From positions 744,001-808,000 of the forward strand of contig NZ_AP022568.1 in NCBI RefSeq assembly GCF_010727605.1: a stretch of 64,000 bases of DNA, read 5' to 3'. Under the pieces are notes generated by a model. It saw only the letters and a program-made list of their open reading frames with translations, did no database searches and was not told where the DNA came from. Both the position numbers and the translations under genes were made by a program. Below are positions 16,231 to 25,066 of the stretch, piece after piece. Source of the DNA: Mycobacterium simiae (GTDB lineage: Bacteria; Actinomycetota; Actinomycetes; Mycobacteriales; Mycobacteriaceae). Position 1 is the stretch's first letter, and every line of letters starts with the position of its first letter.

Positions 16231-16644
16231 CTAGCCGTCGAGGTTGATTCCGTCGGCCAGCCTCTGTCGCCGATCCTGCTCCGCCACACGCGCGGCGTAA
16301 TCCTCGGCTTTCCGGTTTGCCGCCTCTACAGCGCGCTTCCGGTATTCCTCACCCCCGGCGGCGATCCTGACGACTACGTCCTTGAGCGAGTCGAGGTGTT
16401 CACGGACTAGCTCAATAGTCGTTTGCAAGACGACCAAGGACGTGGCGTCTGAGCTGACAGTGACGGCGCCAGCCGCGCTTGCCATGGGCCTACCTAGCCC
16501 TTTGATGAAGTCAATCTCGCCAGGTGCGAGACCGCGAGAGAACGGCAACAACACATCGTATGTGTGGGCATCGGTTTGCTCGACAATAGGATTCCCAACG
16601 AGTTTCAGTTCCTCGGCGGGAGCGTCCAGGTTGGGTTCCGACAT
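16231..16644 (-). CDS. Hypothetical protein downstream of the tape measure gene
   Basis: The 137-residue protein starts MSEPNLDAPAEELKLVGNPI after a GGAAAGAG ribosome-binding site. The middle is mixed alpha/beta (DVLLPFSRGLAPGEIDFIKG), and the last 45 residues are a charged helix rich in Arg, Glu and Ala (EYRKRAVEAANRKAEDYAAR), probably coiled coil. In siphophages the genes after the tape measure are minor tail proteins, but this one is too short for those and no family was recognised. Confidence 0.6.
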   Translation of the reverse strand: MSEPNLDAPAEELKLVGNPIVEQTDAHTYDVLLPFSRGLAPGEIDFIKGLGRPMASAAGAVTVSSDATSLVVLQTTIELVREHLDSLKDVVVRIAAGGEEYRKRAVEAANRKAEDYAARVAEQDRRQRLADGINLDG

Positions 16645-16736
16645 TTCTCTCTTTCCGATCGGTGGGGCTGCGGTGAGTATGTCGACCATCAGAATGGTAT
16701 GCCGATTACAACCGACGGACTCGCCTATCGCGGTAA

Positions 16737-17072
16737 CTAGCCATCCAGCCGATGCGTCCAATCGATGAAGTCGGCACCGAATTCGAACTGGGTTCCGGCC
16801 ATCGCGAGGGCACGGGTGGTGCCGTAGTGGTGTTCCATGAAATTCGCGAGCGTGCCGCCCAGAACCGCGAGCAGGGATGTGAGGCAGCCGGTGCAGTGGC
16901 CGAACTGCGTGATTTGGGCCAAGGATTCTTCGTAGCGGTTGTCCGCCAGGTTCGCGATGACTAGGCCCCATGCGCGTTCGTTGTCGATACGGCCAGTTTG
17001 CTTGAGGTCGCCGATGCGTAACGCATCGCAGCGCTGGCAACCAGGTGCTGGACTCGTCATGGGCTCGGTCAT
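16737..17072 (-). CDS. Hypothetical two-CxxC protein coupled to the tape measure gene
   Basis: The 111-residue protein begins at ATG 17072, overlapping the tape measure stop (ATGA), so it is translationally coupled. It contains CQRC near residue 13 and HCTGC near residue 62, a possible zinc site, between which lies a helical segment (ERAWGLVIANLADNRYEESL). A hydrophobic helix (LTSLLAVLGGTLANFMEHHY) follows. Position fits a tail-assembly accessory protein, but this is inference. Confidence 0.65.
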   Translation of the reverse strand: MTEPMTSPAPGCQRCDALRIGDLKQTGRIDNERAWGLVIANLADNRYEESLAQITQFGHCTGCLTSLLAVLGGTLANFMEHHYGTTRALAMAGTQFEFGADFIDWTHRLDG

Positions 17073-20000
17073 CCGGAACCTGCCTGCGTTGTGCTGCTGC
17101 GGAATTGCGGAGTACTGGACTGCGATTGCTGCGCGTTGAGCATCCCCTGCCATTGTCGCGTGATATCGCGCTGCTGGGCGTCGTCGGGGTTGCCCGGAGC
17201 GTAGTTGTTGTAGTGGAACTGCACCTGCGGCCCTTCGTCTTTGCTCTTCCCGCCGTAGCCGTCACCGTTGGGGCTGTTCGGGTCGTTCGGATCGTCAGGC
17301 TGGCCAGCACCTTTGGGCTGGTTCGGGGTGTTGCCGTTCGGGTCTTGGCCGGGGTTGGCCATGCCGGCCATGTTCGGCAGCGCTGCTTTCGCGCCGGCCG
17401 CGGCGGACAAGATGCGGCCGCCCCACGACTTGCTGGGGTCGGCCAGTGGGCTGTCGTTGAGCATGAACGTCTGCAGGAGACCGGACGCGCCGATACCGGC
17501 GACTTCGCCTGCGAACTGGATGCCGCGGTTGATCTCGTCGATGCCGATTTGCGCGGCCTGTGACGCGAGGGCCATTGCGGGTGCGGCGCCAGCGCCGACG
17601 CCGGTCATCGCGCCCGCGCCGCCAGCCATCTGCATGGCCATCCCCGGCATCGATTCGGCCATACCGATCAGGCCGCCGACGCCGATCTGGATGCCGTCGC
17701 TGGGCGATCCGTCCATCTGTCGGCCGCCGATGACTGAGGATGGTCGGCCGCCGAACCTACCCGCCCCCATGCCGGGTACGCCAGGGGCCATGCCGCCGCC
17801 GGGAGCCCCGTAACCACCCGGCCTGAAACCTGGGGCGCCCGGTGCACCTCCCAAAGCTCCGGGCGCCCAACCACCACCGCCTTGCCCGTCGCGGGCCCAG
17901 CTCGGGCCGCGGGCGGCGCCCGCGCCGGGGCCGCCGGCGGGGGTGCCGGGGCCGCCGGAGGCGGGTTGGCCGCCGCCGTGACCGAGACCGCTGATGCCGC
18001 TACGGATAGCGCTGGGCCCGCCCGGGGAGCCGAACGGGGATGCTCCGCGCGCCGCCATCGCCGCGGCAGCGTCAGGGCCTAGCCCGTATTGGTTCAGGGC
18101 CGCGTCGGTTCCGTAGCCGGGGTAGCCGTAGCTGGGCCCGTATCCGCCGCCGTAGCCGCCGTAGCTGTCTTGGCCGCCGCCGGCTGCCGTGGCGATCATG
18201 CCCAGCAGGCCTTTGCCGCCGTTGTTGCCGCCCCACTGCGTGACCGCACCCAACGCGCCCAACACGGGTGCGAACGCCAGGTTCCCGAGGAACATGGTCA
18301 GGTTCTTCGCCAGCCCGGGCAGGCCCTGCGATGCCCCGAAGTCGCCGTCGAGCGGGGCACCGAGTTGCCCGCCGTAGCCGCCGCCACCCATGCCGCCCAT
18401 ACCGCCGCGGCCGCGGTGGAACGTGCCCTGCTTGATCTTGTCCAAGTCGGCGCGGGCGTCCTGGGCGTCCTCGCGGGCCGCGCGGAGCTCGTTCTCGAGC
18501 CGCATCCGCTCGGATTCCTTCGCGGTGCTCTTGAGTTCGTGTTGGCGCTGCTCGAGGACTGCGACGCGCTGGTCGGCGCGCGCGACGCGTTGTTCGGCGT
18601 CACGCACCCGGGACGGGTCGGCCGGCGTGAAGTAACCGCCGCCACCGGCGCCTCCGCCACCGCCGAAACCACCACCACCGGCGCCACCGCCGAAACCCCC
18701 GCCGCCGCTGCCTGCACCGGATCCTGAGCCCAGTGCGCTGAATCCGCCACCACCGGCGCCGCCGGCACCGCGGCCGTCGGGGTATAGCGCCTGCATCGGC
18801 AGATAGGCGTGTTGATCGAACTGAGCGTCCTCGGCGCCCTTCGCGGAGCCGCCCAGCAGGATGTTCCCGTGGGATCCGCCCGACTCGAAATGCGTCCCAT
18901 CCGGCAGCGTGGCCGCCATGTGCCCGCCGCCCGGGCCGCCTTGATGCCAGCCGATCCGGAACGTGCCGGGCGGACCCTGACCGAGGATGAATCCCCGCGC
19001 GGTCAGCCACGCCGCGGCTGAGCCGGTGTCCATGCGGCCACCACCGCCGACTGCCGCGTTCACCAGGCGGGAGACAGCGCCGGAACAGTCGGTGTCGCCC
19101 CACTGGTAGGCGCCGCCCGACAACCCGGCGGCGACCTGGTAGAGGTTGCCGTATCCGGACGCATCGCCACCGTTGCTGTCGCGGATGCCGCCGACCTCGA
19201 AACTCTTGATCCCGCGGCGGTGTTGGCGCCACGGGTCCAGCGGCGAATAGGGCAGGAACGGCCAACCCGGCCACGGGAAATCGGTGGTCCAGCCTGGGTC
19301 GTCCCCAGGCTTGCCGTACGGACCCCAGTGCACTCCGGGCCCCCAGTTACCGGGCACCGGTGGGGTCATCAGTGAGCCCTGGTCGGGCCCGCCGGGGGGT
19401 TGACCGCTGCCGATGATGTCGGCGAGCCGGAACCCGCCGCGGTCGAACGCGCCGAGGAGTCGCCCGGTCCGCGCCCAGATGTCCAATGAGCGCCGACCCC
19501 CGCGTAGCGGGATGAAAGCCTCACCGCCAGTGGAGTCCTCAGCCCACTGCACCAAACCCGCCCGACCCGACGGGCGTTGGATCGTCGCCGAGGTCGGTAG
19601 GTTGCGGTATCCGCCTGAGGCGAATGATGCGAGGCCGCGGAAGATGCCGCCGTGTGCGCGCGGCGGTGTGGGCAGCCCGGGGCCGACTGTACCTGGGAGC
19701 GGAAGGACCGGCGTGCGGGGCGCAACGTTCGGGGTGATCAGCATGTTGCGGTACTGGTCGAAGAACCGCTGCATCGTGCCCGTTGCGCTGCTGAGGTCTG
19801 GCTGCACCGGAGGTGTGACAGGCGTGTTGTTCTCCTGCGCACGCCAGGCAGCTAGAAGTCGTTGCGCATCATCGGTTTTCGCGATCACGCTGAAACTGCC
19901 GTCTGGCAGCTTCTGCACCTCGAACCCCAGGGCTTTGAGTCTCTGCTGAACCTCAGGGGTGTTCTCTTTGATCGTGATCGTTTTGCCGTCGGGTAACTGC

Positions 20001-22234
20001 GTAATCTCTTGTCCGACAGCGTCAGTCAGCTTGAAGGCATCCGACGCGGCCTTGGTGTACTTGTCGACCGTCTCCGCGAGGCTGGGCAGATGGCTTCGGG
20101 CTTTGTCGATGCCCTCTGCGAAGTCGTTCATGGTGTCGCCCATGTGGAACGACATGTTCGCGAACGAGTGTCCAGCCTTCGCCGCGTCTTGCAGGTCTTT
20201 CCCGAAGCCCTGCATGCCGGGGATGTGCTTGACGATTCCGCCGACGACGTTGGCCATGTCGGAGAACAAGTGGACCCAGGTGCCGGATGCGCGGCCAAGG
20301 ATTTGGGTGACACCCGCGAGCAGCCGGATCGATCCGGATGCGAATGCGCCGATCCCGTCCAGGGCGCGGAGGCTGCCGGACACGAAACCGCCGAACCATT
20401 CGGCGATCTCCGATTTGTGGGTGTTCACCCACGTGCCGACCTTGCTGATTCCCTCGACAATGCGGTCACCGAGCTGTTGCGCGCCTTGGGTTTTGAACAG
20501 GTCGAACAGTGACAGTTTGATGCTGTCGATGCCGTTTTTGACTTTCTCGACTACGCCGGGCCAGCCCTGCATCATCGCGGCGCCCATCTGCTGGGCTTGG
20601 CCGCCGTGCTGGAACTCAGTCATCACCTGGTCGAACATCTTCGTGCCGTTGTTCCCGGCGATCATGGCGCCGCGGATCGCGTCTGTACCGAACAGCTCGG
20701 CGACATTCCGCTGGTAGTCGTCGGGTCGCATCCGCGTCCGCGCGGCGCCGAGCTGCTGGAACAGCGACCGCATCCCCACGAAATTGCCTGCCTGGTCATG
20801 GATCTGCAGACCGAGTTCATCCATCGCGCCCTGCGCTGGGTTGCTCGGGTTCGCCAGGTGAGTGAGCAGCGTCTTCAGCGAAGTGCCGGCGTCGGAGCCC
20901 ACGATTCCTGCCTTCGCGAACGTCCCCAACGTGGCCAGGGTCTCCTCGACCGAGATGCCGAAGCCGTGCGCCACGGTGCCGGCCTGCTGCAAAGCCAGTG
21001 CGAAGTCCGGGATGTCGCCGGGGGCGACCTGCTGCGTCGCCGTGAGTAGGTCCGCGACGTGACCGGCCTTAGACGGGTCCAGCTCGAACGACTGCAGGAC
21101 CGATGCTTGCGACGCGGCGGCCTGCTCGGGGCTGATTTGCGCCGCGGTCGACAACAGTAGGGTGCCGCGCACCGACCTCTGGATGTCGGCCAGTTCGAGG
21201 CCGCCCTTGGACAGTTCGAGCATCGCGTCGAGTGCGTCCTTCGGCGACACCCCGGGAAGGGTGAGGTCGTTACCCAAAGCTTGGGCCTGCGCCCGGAATT
21301 GGGCCATCTCTGAAGCGTTGGCGCGAGTGACGCCCTGCAGCTTGTTGAAGGTCCGCTCAAAGTTCAGGCCGTTGTCGAAGACGTCTTTCATCGCGCCGAC
21401 CGCGGTCCGCGCCGCCGTCTGCGCGGCGCTGACAAGGCTGCCGGCCACGATCGCCGCCGCCGCCCCGGCGATGAACGCACCACCAGCACCCCGGCCCAGG
21501 CTCGAGAACTGGCCGATGATGCCGCCCTGCTGGGAGATCAAACCGGAGGCCAGCTTCCCGCCGCCGCCGAACAACGACCGGAAGAAGCCCGGAGGGCCGG
21601 CCTGCGCGCGCCGCTGCGCCGCTTCCAGTTCCCGATACGCCTGAGCGGCTTCCCGGACCTGCCGCGCCTGATCGCGGCTGCTCTTCGCGATGCTCTCCGA
21701 CGTGCGAACGAGTTTCGTGTCGTTCTGCGCGGCAGCGTCGCGGGCGCGTTGCAAATCCCGCTCAGCCTTGAGTGCCTCGCCGGCGGCGCGGGACTGCGCC
21801 AGCCACGCCTTCTCCAACGCCTGCTCAGCCTGCGCGGCCTCGCGGGAGTCGCGGCCCAACGTTTCCCGGACCTGCCCCAGCCGCCGCTCAGCGTCCGACA
21901 CTGCACGGGCCTGCGTCTCGGCGCGCTCACGGGCCGACTCGACACGCCGCTCCGCGGCCTCAATCTCTGAGGCCTGACTCTTCGCCTTATCCCGCAGCCG
22001 CTGCAGATCCGCCTCGGCGGTCTTCACTTTGCCGGTGGTGTCAGCGACCTTGTCGTAGGCCTTCGCATACTGAGACGCCGCCTGCTCGATATCCCGCGCC
22101 CCCGTGGCGAATCCCTTACTAAACGACGCTGCCGCCTCACGGCCGGCCGTGGCGAACGTCTTCTCCGTGAAAGCCGCAGTCCGTTTGAACGATCCCTGGT
22201 CGGGCCGTGCCTCAACTAGCAACGGAATCGCCAC
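17069..22234 (-). CDS. Tape measure protein with embedded peptidase-like domain
   Basis: The 1721-residue protein sets siphophage tail length. Residues about 40-200 are heptad-rich coiled coil (AERRVESARERAETQARAVS). A TP901-type core lies near 280-620 (FERTFNKLQGVTRANASEM, GVSPKDALDAMLELSKGGL). Around 1030-1140 is an NlpC/P60- or CHAP-like domain with YQWGDTDCSGAVSRLV (Cys about 1050) and a downstream GGHMAATL (His about 1105). A Gly-rich linker, a second coiled coil (about 1208-1268) and a Gly/Pro-rich, low-complexity C-terminus follow. At about 1.5 Angstrom per residue it would correspond to a tail near 250 nm. No tail tube, chaperone or minor tail genes accompany it. Confidence 0.9.
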   Translation of the reverse strand: MAIPLLVEARPDQGSFKRTAAFTEKTFATAGREAAASFSKGFATGARDIEQAASQYAKAYDKVADTTGKVKTAEADLQRLRDKAKSQASEIEAAERRVESARERAETQARAVSDAERRLGQVRETLGRDSREAAQAEQALEKAWLAQSRAAGEALKAERDLQRARDAAAQNDTKLVRTSESIAKSSRDQARQVREAAQAYRELEAAQRRAQAGPPGFFRSLFGGGGKLASGLISQQGGIIGQFSSLGRGAGGAFIAGAAAAIVAGSLVSAAQTAARTAVGAMKDVFDNGLNFERTFNKLQGVTRANASEMAQFRAQAQALGNDLTLPGVSPKDALDAMLELSKGGLELADIQRSVRGTLLLSTAAQISPEQAAASQASVLQSFELDPSKAGHVADLLTATQQVAPGDIPDFALALQQAGTVAHGFGISVEETLATLGTFAKAGIVGSDAGTSLKTLLTHLANPSNPAQGAMDELGLQIHDQAGNFVGMRSLFQQLGAARTRMRPDDYQRNVAELFGTDAIRGAMIAGNNGTKMFDQVMTEFQHGGQAQQMGAAMMQGWPGVVEKVKNGIDSIKLSLFDLFKTQGAQQLGDRIVEGISKVGTWVNTHKSEIAEWFGGFVSGSLRALDGIGAFASGSIRLLAGVTQILGRASGTWVHLFSDMANVVGGIVKHIPGMQGFGKDLQDAAKAGHSFANMSFHMGDTMNDFAEGIDKARSHLPSLAETVDKYTKAASDAFKLTDAVGQEITQLPDGKTITIKENTPEVQQRLKALGFEVQKLPDGSFSVIAKTDDAQRLLAAWRAQENNTPVTPPVQPDLSSATGTMQRFFDQYRNMLITPNVAPRTPVLPLPGTVGPGLPTPPRAHGGIFRGLASFASGGYRNLPTSATIQRPSGRAGLVQWAEDSTGGEAFIPLRGGRRSLDIWARTGRLLGAFDRGGFRLADIIGSGQPPGGPDQGSLMTPPVPGNWGPGVHWGPYGKPGDDPGWTTDFPWPGWPFLPYSPLDPWRQHRRGIKSFEVGGIRDSNGGDASGYGNLYQVAAGLSGGAYQWGDTDCSGAVSRLVNAAVGGGGRMDTGSAAAWLTARGFILGQGPPGTFRIGWHQGGPGGGHMAATLPDGTHFESGGSHGNILLGGSAKGAEDAQFDQHAYLPMQALYPDGRGAGGAGGGGFSALGSGSGAGSGGGGFGGGAGGGGFGGGGGAGGGGYFTPADPSRVRDAEQRVARADQRVAVLEQRQHELKSTAKESERMRLENELRAAREDAQDARADLDKIKQGTFHRGRGGMGGMGGGGYGGQLGAPLDGDFGASQGLPGLAKNLTMFLGNLAFAPVLGALGAVTQWGGNNGGKGLLGMIATAAGGGQDSYGGYGGGYGPSYGYPGYGTDAALNQYGLGPDAAAAMAARGASPFGSPGGPSAIRSGISGLGHGGGQPASGGPGTPAGGPGAGAARGPSWARDGQGGGGWAPGALGGAPGAPGFRPGGYGAPGGGMAPGVPGMGAGRFGGRPSSVIGGRQMDGSPSDGIQIGVGGLIGMAESMPGMAMQMAGGAGAMTGVGAGAAPAMALASQAAQIGIDEINRGIQFAGEVAGIGASGLLQTFMLNDSPLADPSKSWGGRILSAAAGAKAALPNMAGMANPGQDPNGNTPNQPKGAGQPDDPNDPNSPNGDGYGGKSKDEGPQVQFHYNNYAPGNPDDAQQRDITRQWQGMLNAQQSQSSTPQFRSSTTQAGSG

Positions 22235-22260
22235 GGCTCACCACCTTTCGCTCATGGGTT

Positions 22261-22333
22261 CCGCGCGGGCGGGCCAATCCGAGGCGGGGCCACTGAAAGG
22301 AGTGTGAAAGATGGCCCCTACCCGCCCGCGCGG
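22261..22333 (-). promoter_or_regulatory. Nested GC-rich inverted repeats between capsid and tape measure genes
   Basis: A perfect 13-bp outer stem (CCGCGCGGGCGGG at 22261-22273, complement at 22321-22333) encloses a second perfect 7-bp stem (GGGGCCA at 22286-22292, TGGCCCC at 22312-22318). The structure fills most of the 111-bp gap after the capsid stop. It would fold strongly in the leftward transcript and could terminate, attenuate or stabilise the mRNA. There is no U-run typical of an intrinsic terminator. Confidence 0.7.
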
Positions 22334-22345
22334 AAGCTGTTGGGA

Positions 22346-23758
22346 CTACGTGCAATTCAGCAGTCTAAAAGCTGAGTCATTGACCGAGTCAGCGCCGGTA
22401 CGGATCCAGGCGTGCCACCCGGCCTGTCCGGTCGGGCGGCCGTTGGGGCCGAACAGGTGCGGGATGTAGGACATCGTGGTGCCCAGGCGATCGGCGATGA
22501 CGTAGTTCTTGAAGTCGCCGTACAGCAGCACCAGGTTGTCCGACAGCGCGGTGATCGAGCTGTCCATCGCCTCCGAGACGTAGTCCGGGCGGCCCAGCAG
22601 CTCCGACTTGCGGGCATCCGCGAGCTGACCCCACAACGCGTTACCGCCGGCGGTGTCGAGCTGGCGCAGCTTGTTGTAGATCTTGCGGTGCGCCAACCAC
22701 GACGCGTTGAACGCGAACCGCTGCGGCAGATCCCCGTCGACGTTGTACACGTCGGCCACAGCCAGCGTGTCCGTCGTCGCCGAAGGCACCACCGAAGAGC
22801 CGCCGGTGAGCGCGGTGATGATGCCCGTCGGCTGCCCGGTACCGGAACCTGTCACGAACGCGATCGACTCCTTGACGTCCTTCTCGAACGCCACCATGGT
22901 CGCGATGTCGTTCGCCAGACCGGCCGCGTCCATCTGCACCTCGTGCGACAACTCCACGAAAATCTGCAGCTTGTACACCGGAATCTCCGGCTGACCCAGC
23001 GACGGCGAATCATCGGAAACCTCAACCGCTTCACCATCCCACGAACCCGACACACCCGTCGAGGAGATCCCGCTCCACTTGTCACCAGTGGCGGTGACAA
23101 CGCGGGCAAGCTGGCGGACCTGGTTGAACGACCCATTCGCGGTCAGAATCACCGTCGGGTCCAACTGCATCGGTACCAGGAACCCGCCCTGGTTGTCAGT
23201 CAACGACATCGCGCGCTGGAACGCTTGGGCCTCGTCCCCGGCCAAGACCGCAGGATTACCGCGGGCCTTGACCAGCTTGATGAACGCCCGACCGTACGCC
23301 GGCGACGTGGTGGCCAACACCAGCCTCGAGATCGGGGCGTCGTCTTCGCCATCGCGCTCCACGAAGCGAGTCGCCGCCTCGCGGACCTTGTCGTCGGCGA
23401 ACTCCATCCGCTCGATCGCATCGCAGGCACGGGAACGCAGCTCCGCCGCAAACGATTCCGGCTCGAGACCCATGCGCATCTCGGAGGTGTTCCACGGGTC
23501 GCGGTACTTGCCCGCGATGAACTCCGCGCTCATGTTGCGGTCAGCAACTTCTGTCATTGCAGCTCCTCGTCGAATTTGACTGATTTTCACGTCGTGCTCG
23601 ATGTCCAACCGCCGCCGGTGCACATCGCGGAACTCATTGAGTAAGAAAGGAACCAGGTTCGCGTCCGCCGCCGTTCGTGGCTTCTTGGCGCGGAGCAGCT
23701 CAAGCGCTCCCTCAATTCCTGCCTCACGGGCGAGCGCCTCACGATACGAGAGTTTCAC
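22346..23758 (-). CDS. HK97-family major capsid protein
   Basis: The 470-residue protein ends with the HK97 fold: an N-arm region, then NQGGFLVPMQLDPTVIL, FVELSHEVQMDAAGLANDIA, FVTGSGTGQPTGIITAL, WLAHRKIYNKLRQL and LVLLYGDFKNYVIADRLG. The GTG at 23758 overlaps the preceding stop (GTGA). A second in-frame ATG at 23557 (MTEVADRN) has AGGAG at a good distance, so a 403-residue form may also be made. The longer N-terminus could be a scaffold-like delta region. No prohead protease gene is adjacent, unlike phiRv1 as I recall it. Confidence 0.9.
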   Translation of the reverse strand: MKLSYREALAREAGIEGALELLRAKKPRTAADANLVPFLLNEFRDVHRRRLDIEHDVKISQIRRGAAMTEVADRNMSAEFIAGKYRDPWNTSEMRMGLEPESFAAELRSRACDAIERMEFADDKVREAATRFVERDGEDDAPISRLVLATTSPAYGRAFIKLVKARGNPAVLAGDEAQAFQRAMSLTDNQGGFLVPMQLDPTVILTANGSFNQVRQLARVVTATGDKWSGISSTGVSGSWDGEAVEVSDDSPSLGQPEIPVYKLQIFVELSHEVQMDAAGLANDIATMVAFEKDVKESIAFVTGSGTGQPTGIITALTGGSSVVPSATTDTLAVADVYNVDGDLPQRFAFNASWLAHRKIYNKLRQLDTAGGNALWGQLADARKSELLGRPDYVSEAMDSSITALSDNLVLLYGDFKNYVIADRLGTTMSYIPHLFGPNGRPTGQAGWHAWIRTGADSVNDSAFRLLNCT

Positions 23759-24072
23759 AGCGGGAGCCTTCGGGATTTCGGATTGGTGGCGTAAAGCAGA
23801 ATCCCGGGCTGTTGAATCCTGCTAATAGGATAGCACCTGGTGGCCTCGTACCATGCGTCGCAAAACGCCGTGAATACCTGCCGCTCTTTGGAGTTCAGGA
23901 ACGCCAAACCGCCAGCGCCGCCGCCGCGGGACGACGCCATCTCCGAGACGCCAGCCCCCGAACGGCTTGGCAGACTCGTCAAGGACCCGGGTTGCGGAAT
24001 GACCCGCCGCCGCTCGATCCCTTGGCGCTCAAGGAACGCCGCCCGCATACGGCCGTACGACTTCCTAGTCAT
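23755..24072 (-). CDS. Hypothetical protein between small terminase and capsid genes
   Basis: This 105-residue basic protein overlaps the terminase gene by 8 bp at its start and the capsid gene by 4 bp at its end. The second half has FLNSKERQVFTAFCDAWYEA, a helical segment. In a normal phage the large terminase, portal and protease genes would occupy this slot. The protein matches none of those. It could be a capsid accessory factor, or a joint created when those genes were deleted. Confidence 0.55.
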   Translation of the reverse strand: MTRKSYGRMRAAFLERQGIERRRVIPQPGSLTSLPSRSGAGVSEMASSRGGGAGGLAFLNSKERQVFTAFCDAWYEATRCYPISRIQQPGILLYATNPKSRRLPL

Positions 24073-24412
24073 CTCTTCGGACCCCTTTCTGTTCCGGGCG
24101 TGTATCCAGCTGTGACTTTGCGACCAGGCCGTTCTTCTGAATGTCCTTTTGCGCCTGATACCAGCGGGACCAGAGCTCGCAATACGCGGCCAGCGCCGCG
24201 CGGTCCTCAGCCTTGATCAGATCCAGCCGCTCGAGCCCGGGCGCGATCCGTCGCCACTCGGCCTTGGCCTCACGGGTCAGCCACGTCGGCGGGTTCGGCC
24301 CTACCCGCTTGAAGTTCGGGGGCGTCGGCACCACACGCCCGGCGCTGTCCTTACCGTCACCGCGGCCGTTGAGCAGCAGCAGCTTCGCCGGCTGCCGAGC
24401 ACCCCCCGCCAT
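24065..24412 (-). CDS. P27-type small terminase subunit, short C-terminus
   Basis: The 115-residue protein has the P27-family order: MAGGARQPAKLLLLNGRGDG, then P-rich PNPPTWLTREAKAEWRRIAP, LIKAEDRAALAAYCELWSRW and QKNGLVAKSQLDTRPEQKG. Family members continue 30-40 residues beyond this point; here the frame ends after GVRRDD. Small terminases recognise pac or cos DNA and recruit the large subunit, which is absent. A satellite could use its own TerS to redirect a helper's packaging motor. The missing C-terminus normally contacts the large subunit, so activity is uncertain. Confidence 0.75.
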   Translation of the reverse strand: MAGGARQPAKLLLLNGRGDGKDSAGRVVPTPPNFKRVGPNPPTWLTREAKAEWRRIAPGLERLDLIKAEDRAALAAYCELWSRWYQAQKDIQKNGLVAKSQLDTRPEQKGVRRDD

Positions 24413-24581
24413 CAGACCCCCCCATGTGACGAACTTGTGCAGAGAAAAGCGACACCACGAACGCGGTCAGTAGCGGCCGACGCCCCGTGATGTTGGACCG
24501 CCCCCCCACCTGCGGAGATGCATCTCATCCGACCAGTGCAAGCTTCGGCCTCGGTAATCACAGCCATGTCCTGGGATCCGC

Positions 24582-24611
24582 CAGGGGTACTCACTGGATG
24601 AGTAACCCCTG
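24582..24611 (-). terminator. Hairpin closing the early leftward gene block
   Basis: CAGGGGTACTCA at 24582-24593 pairs with TGAGTAACCCCTG at 24599-24611, with one bulged base and a 5-nt loop. It starts immediately after the stop codon of the preceding leftward gene (24612) and precedes a 170-bp gap before the small terminase gene. It probably separates early from packaging/structural genes. No U-run follows, so it could be an attenuator or processing site. Confidence 0.5.
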
Positions 24612-24884
24612 TCATCGTTGTCCAGGCGGCATGAGCTCACGCTCGTAATACTCGGTGACGCTAATGAGGTGGCTCTCGATGCGAGTCCTTGCTCGGTCGG
24701 CGCCTTCGTGTTCGATGAGCGATCGAATTACATAGCCGGCCAGCGCATACAGGAGCTCGGGTAGATGGTTCGCCGCCTCGGCAATGACGGCGTTGTATCT
24801 GGCCGGGTCGTCGTCGAACGCGGCGAGGACAAGTCTGCTTGCACGGGCCATATCGGAGATGCCGATGATGGGGATGTCACTCAT
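24612..24884 (-). CDS. Hypothetical helical early protein
   Basis: The 90-residue protein (MSDIPIIGISDMARASRLVL at the start) is predicted almost wholly helical and acidic. Its ATG overlaps the zinc-finger gene's stop (ATGA). It is the last gene of the early block and is followed by a hairpin. No family recognised. Confidence 0.65.
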   Translation of the reverse strand: MSDIPIIGISDMARASRLVLAAFDDDPARYNAVIAEAANHLPELLYALAGYVIRSLIEHEGADRARTRIESHLISVTEYYERELMPPGQR

Positions 24885-25066
24885 GGGGTTGTGGTCCTTT
24901 CGGTTTTGGTGTCGGTGGTGTTGAGGCGCAGGCGCTCGATGCAAGGGGTGCGGCGAACTTGGCCGTCGTCGCGGCGGCACCACATGTGCGGGCCGGCATG
25001 GCATGTCGGGCATTTGGAGTCCATGGCGGCGAGGCGATAGGCGCGGCCGATCGGTCCGCGGCTCAT
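24881..25066 (-). CDS. Small phage zinc-finger protein
   Basis: The 61-residue protein contains CPTCHAGPHMWC followed by C and H in RRTPCIERLRLNT, a pattern found in short zinc-finger proteins of mycobacteriophages and mycobacterial prophages. Both ends overlap neighbouring genes by 4 bp. Probably a nucleic-acid-binding accessory of replication or early regulation. Confidence 0.65.
   Translation of the reverse strand: MSRGPIGRAYRLAAMDSKCPTCHAGPHMWCRRDDGQVRRTPCIERLRLNTTDTKTERTTTP

Noticed and set aside
22412..23644. 410-codon plus-strand frame opposite the capsid gene
   Set aside because: The capsid frame has clear HK97 segments and fits the leftward operon; the plus frame has no ribosome-binding site or family resemblance.
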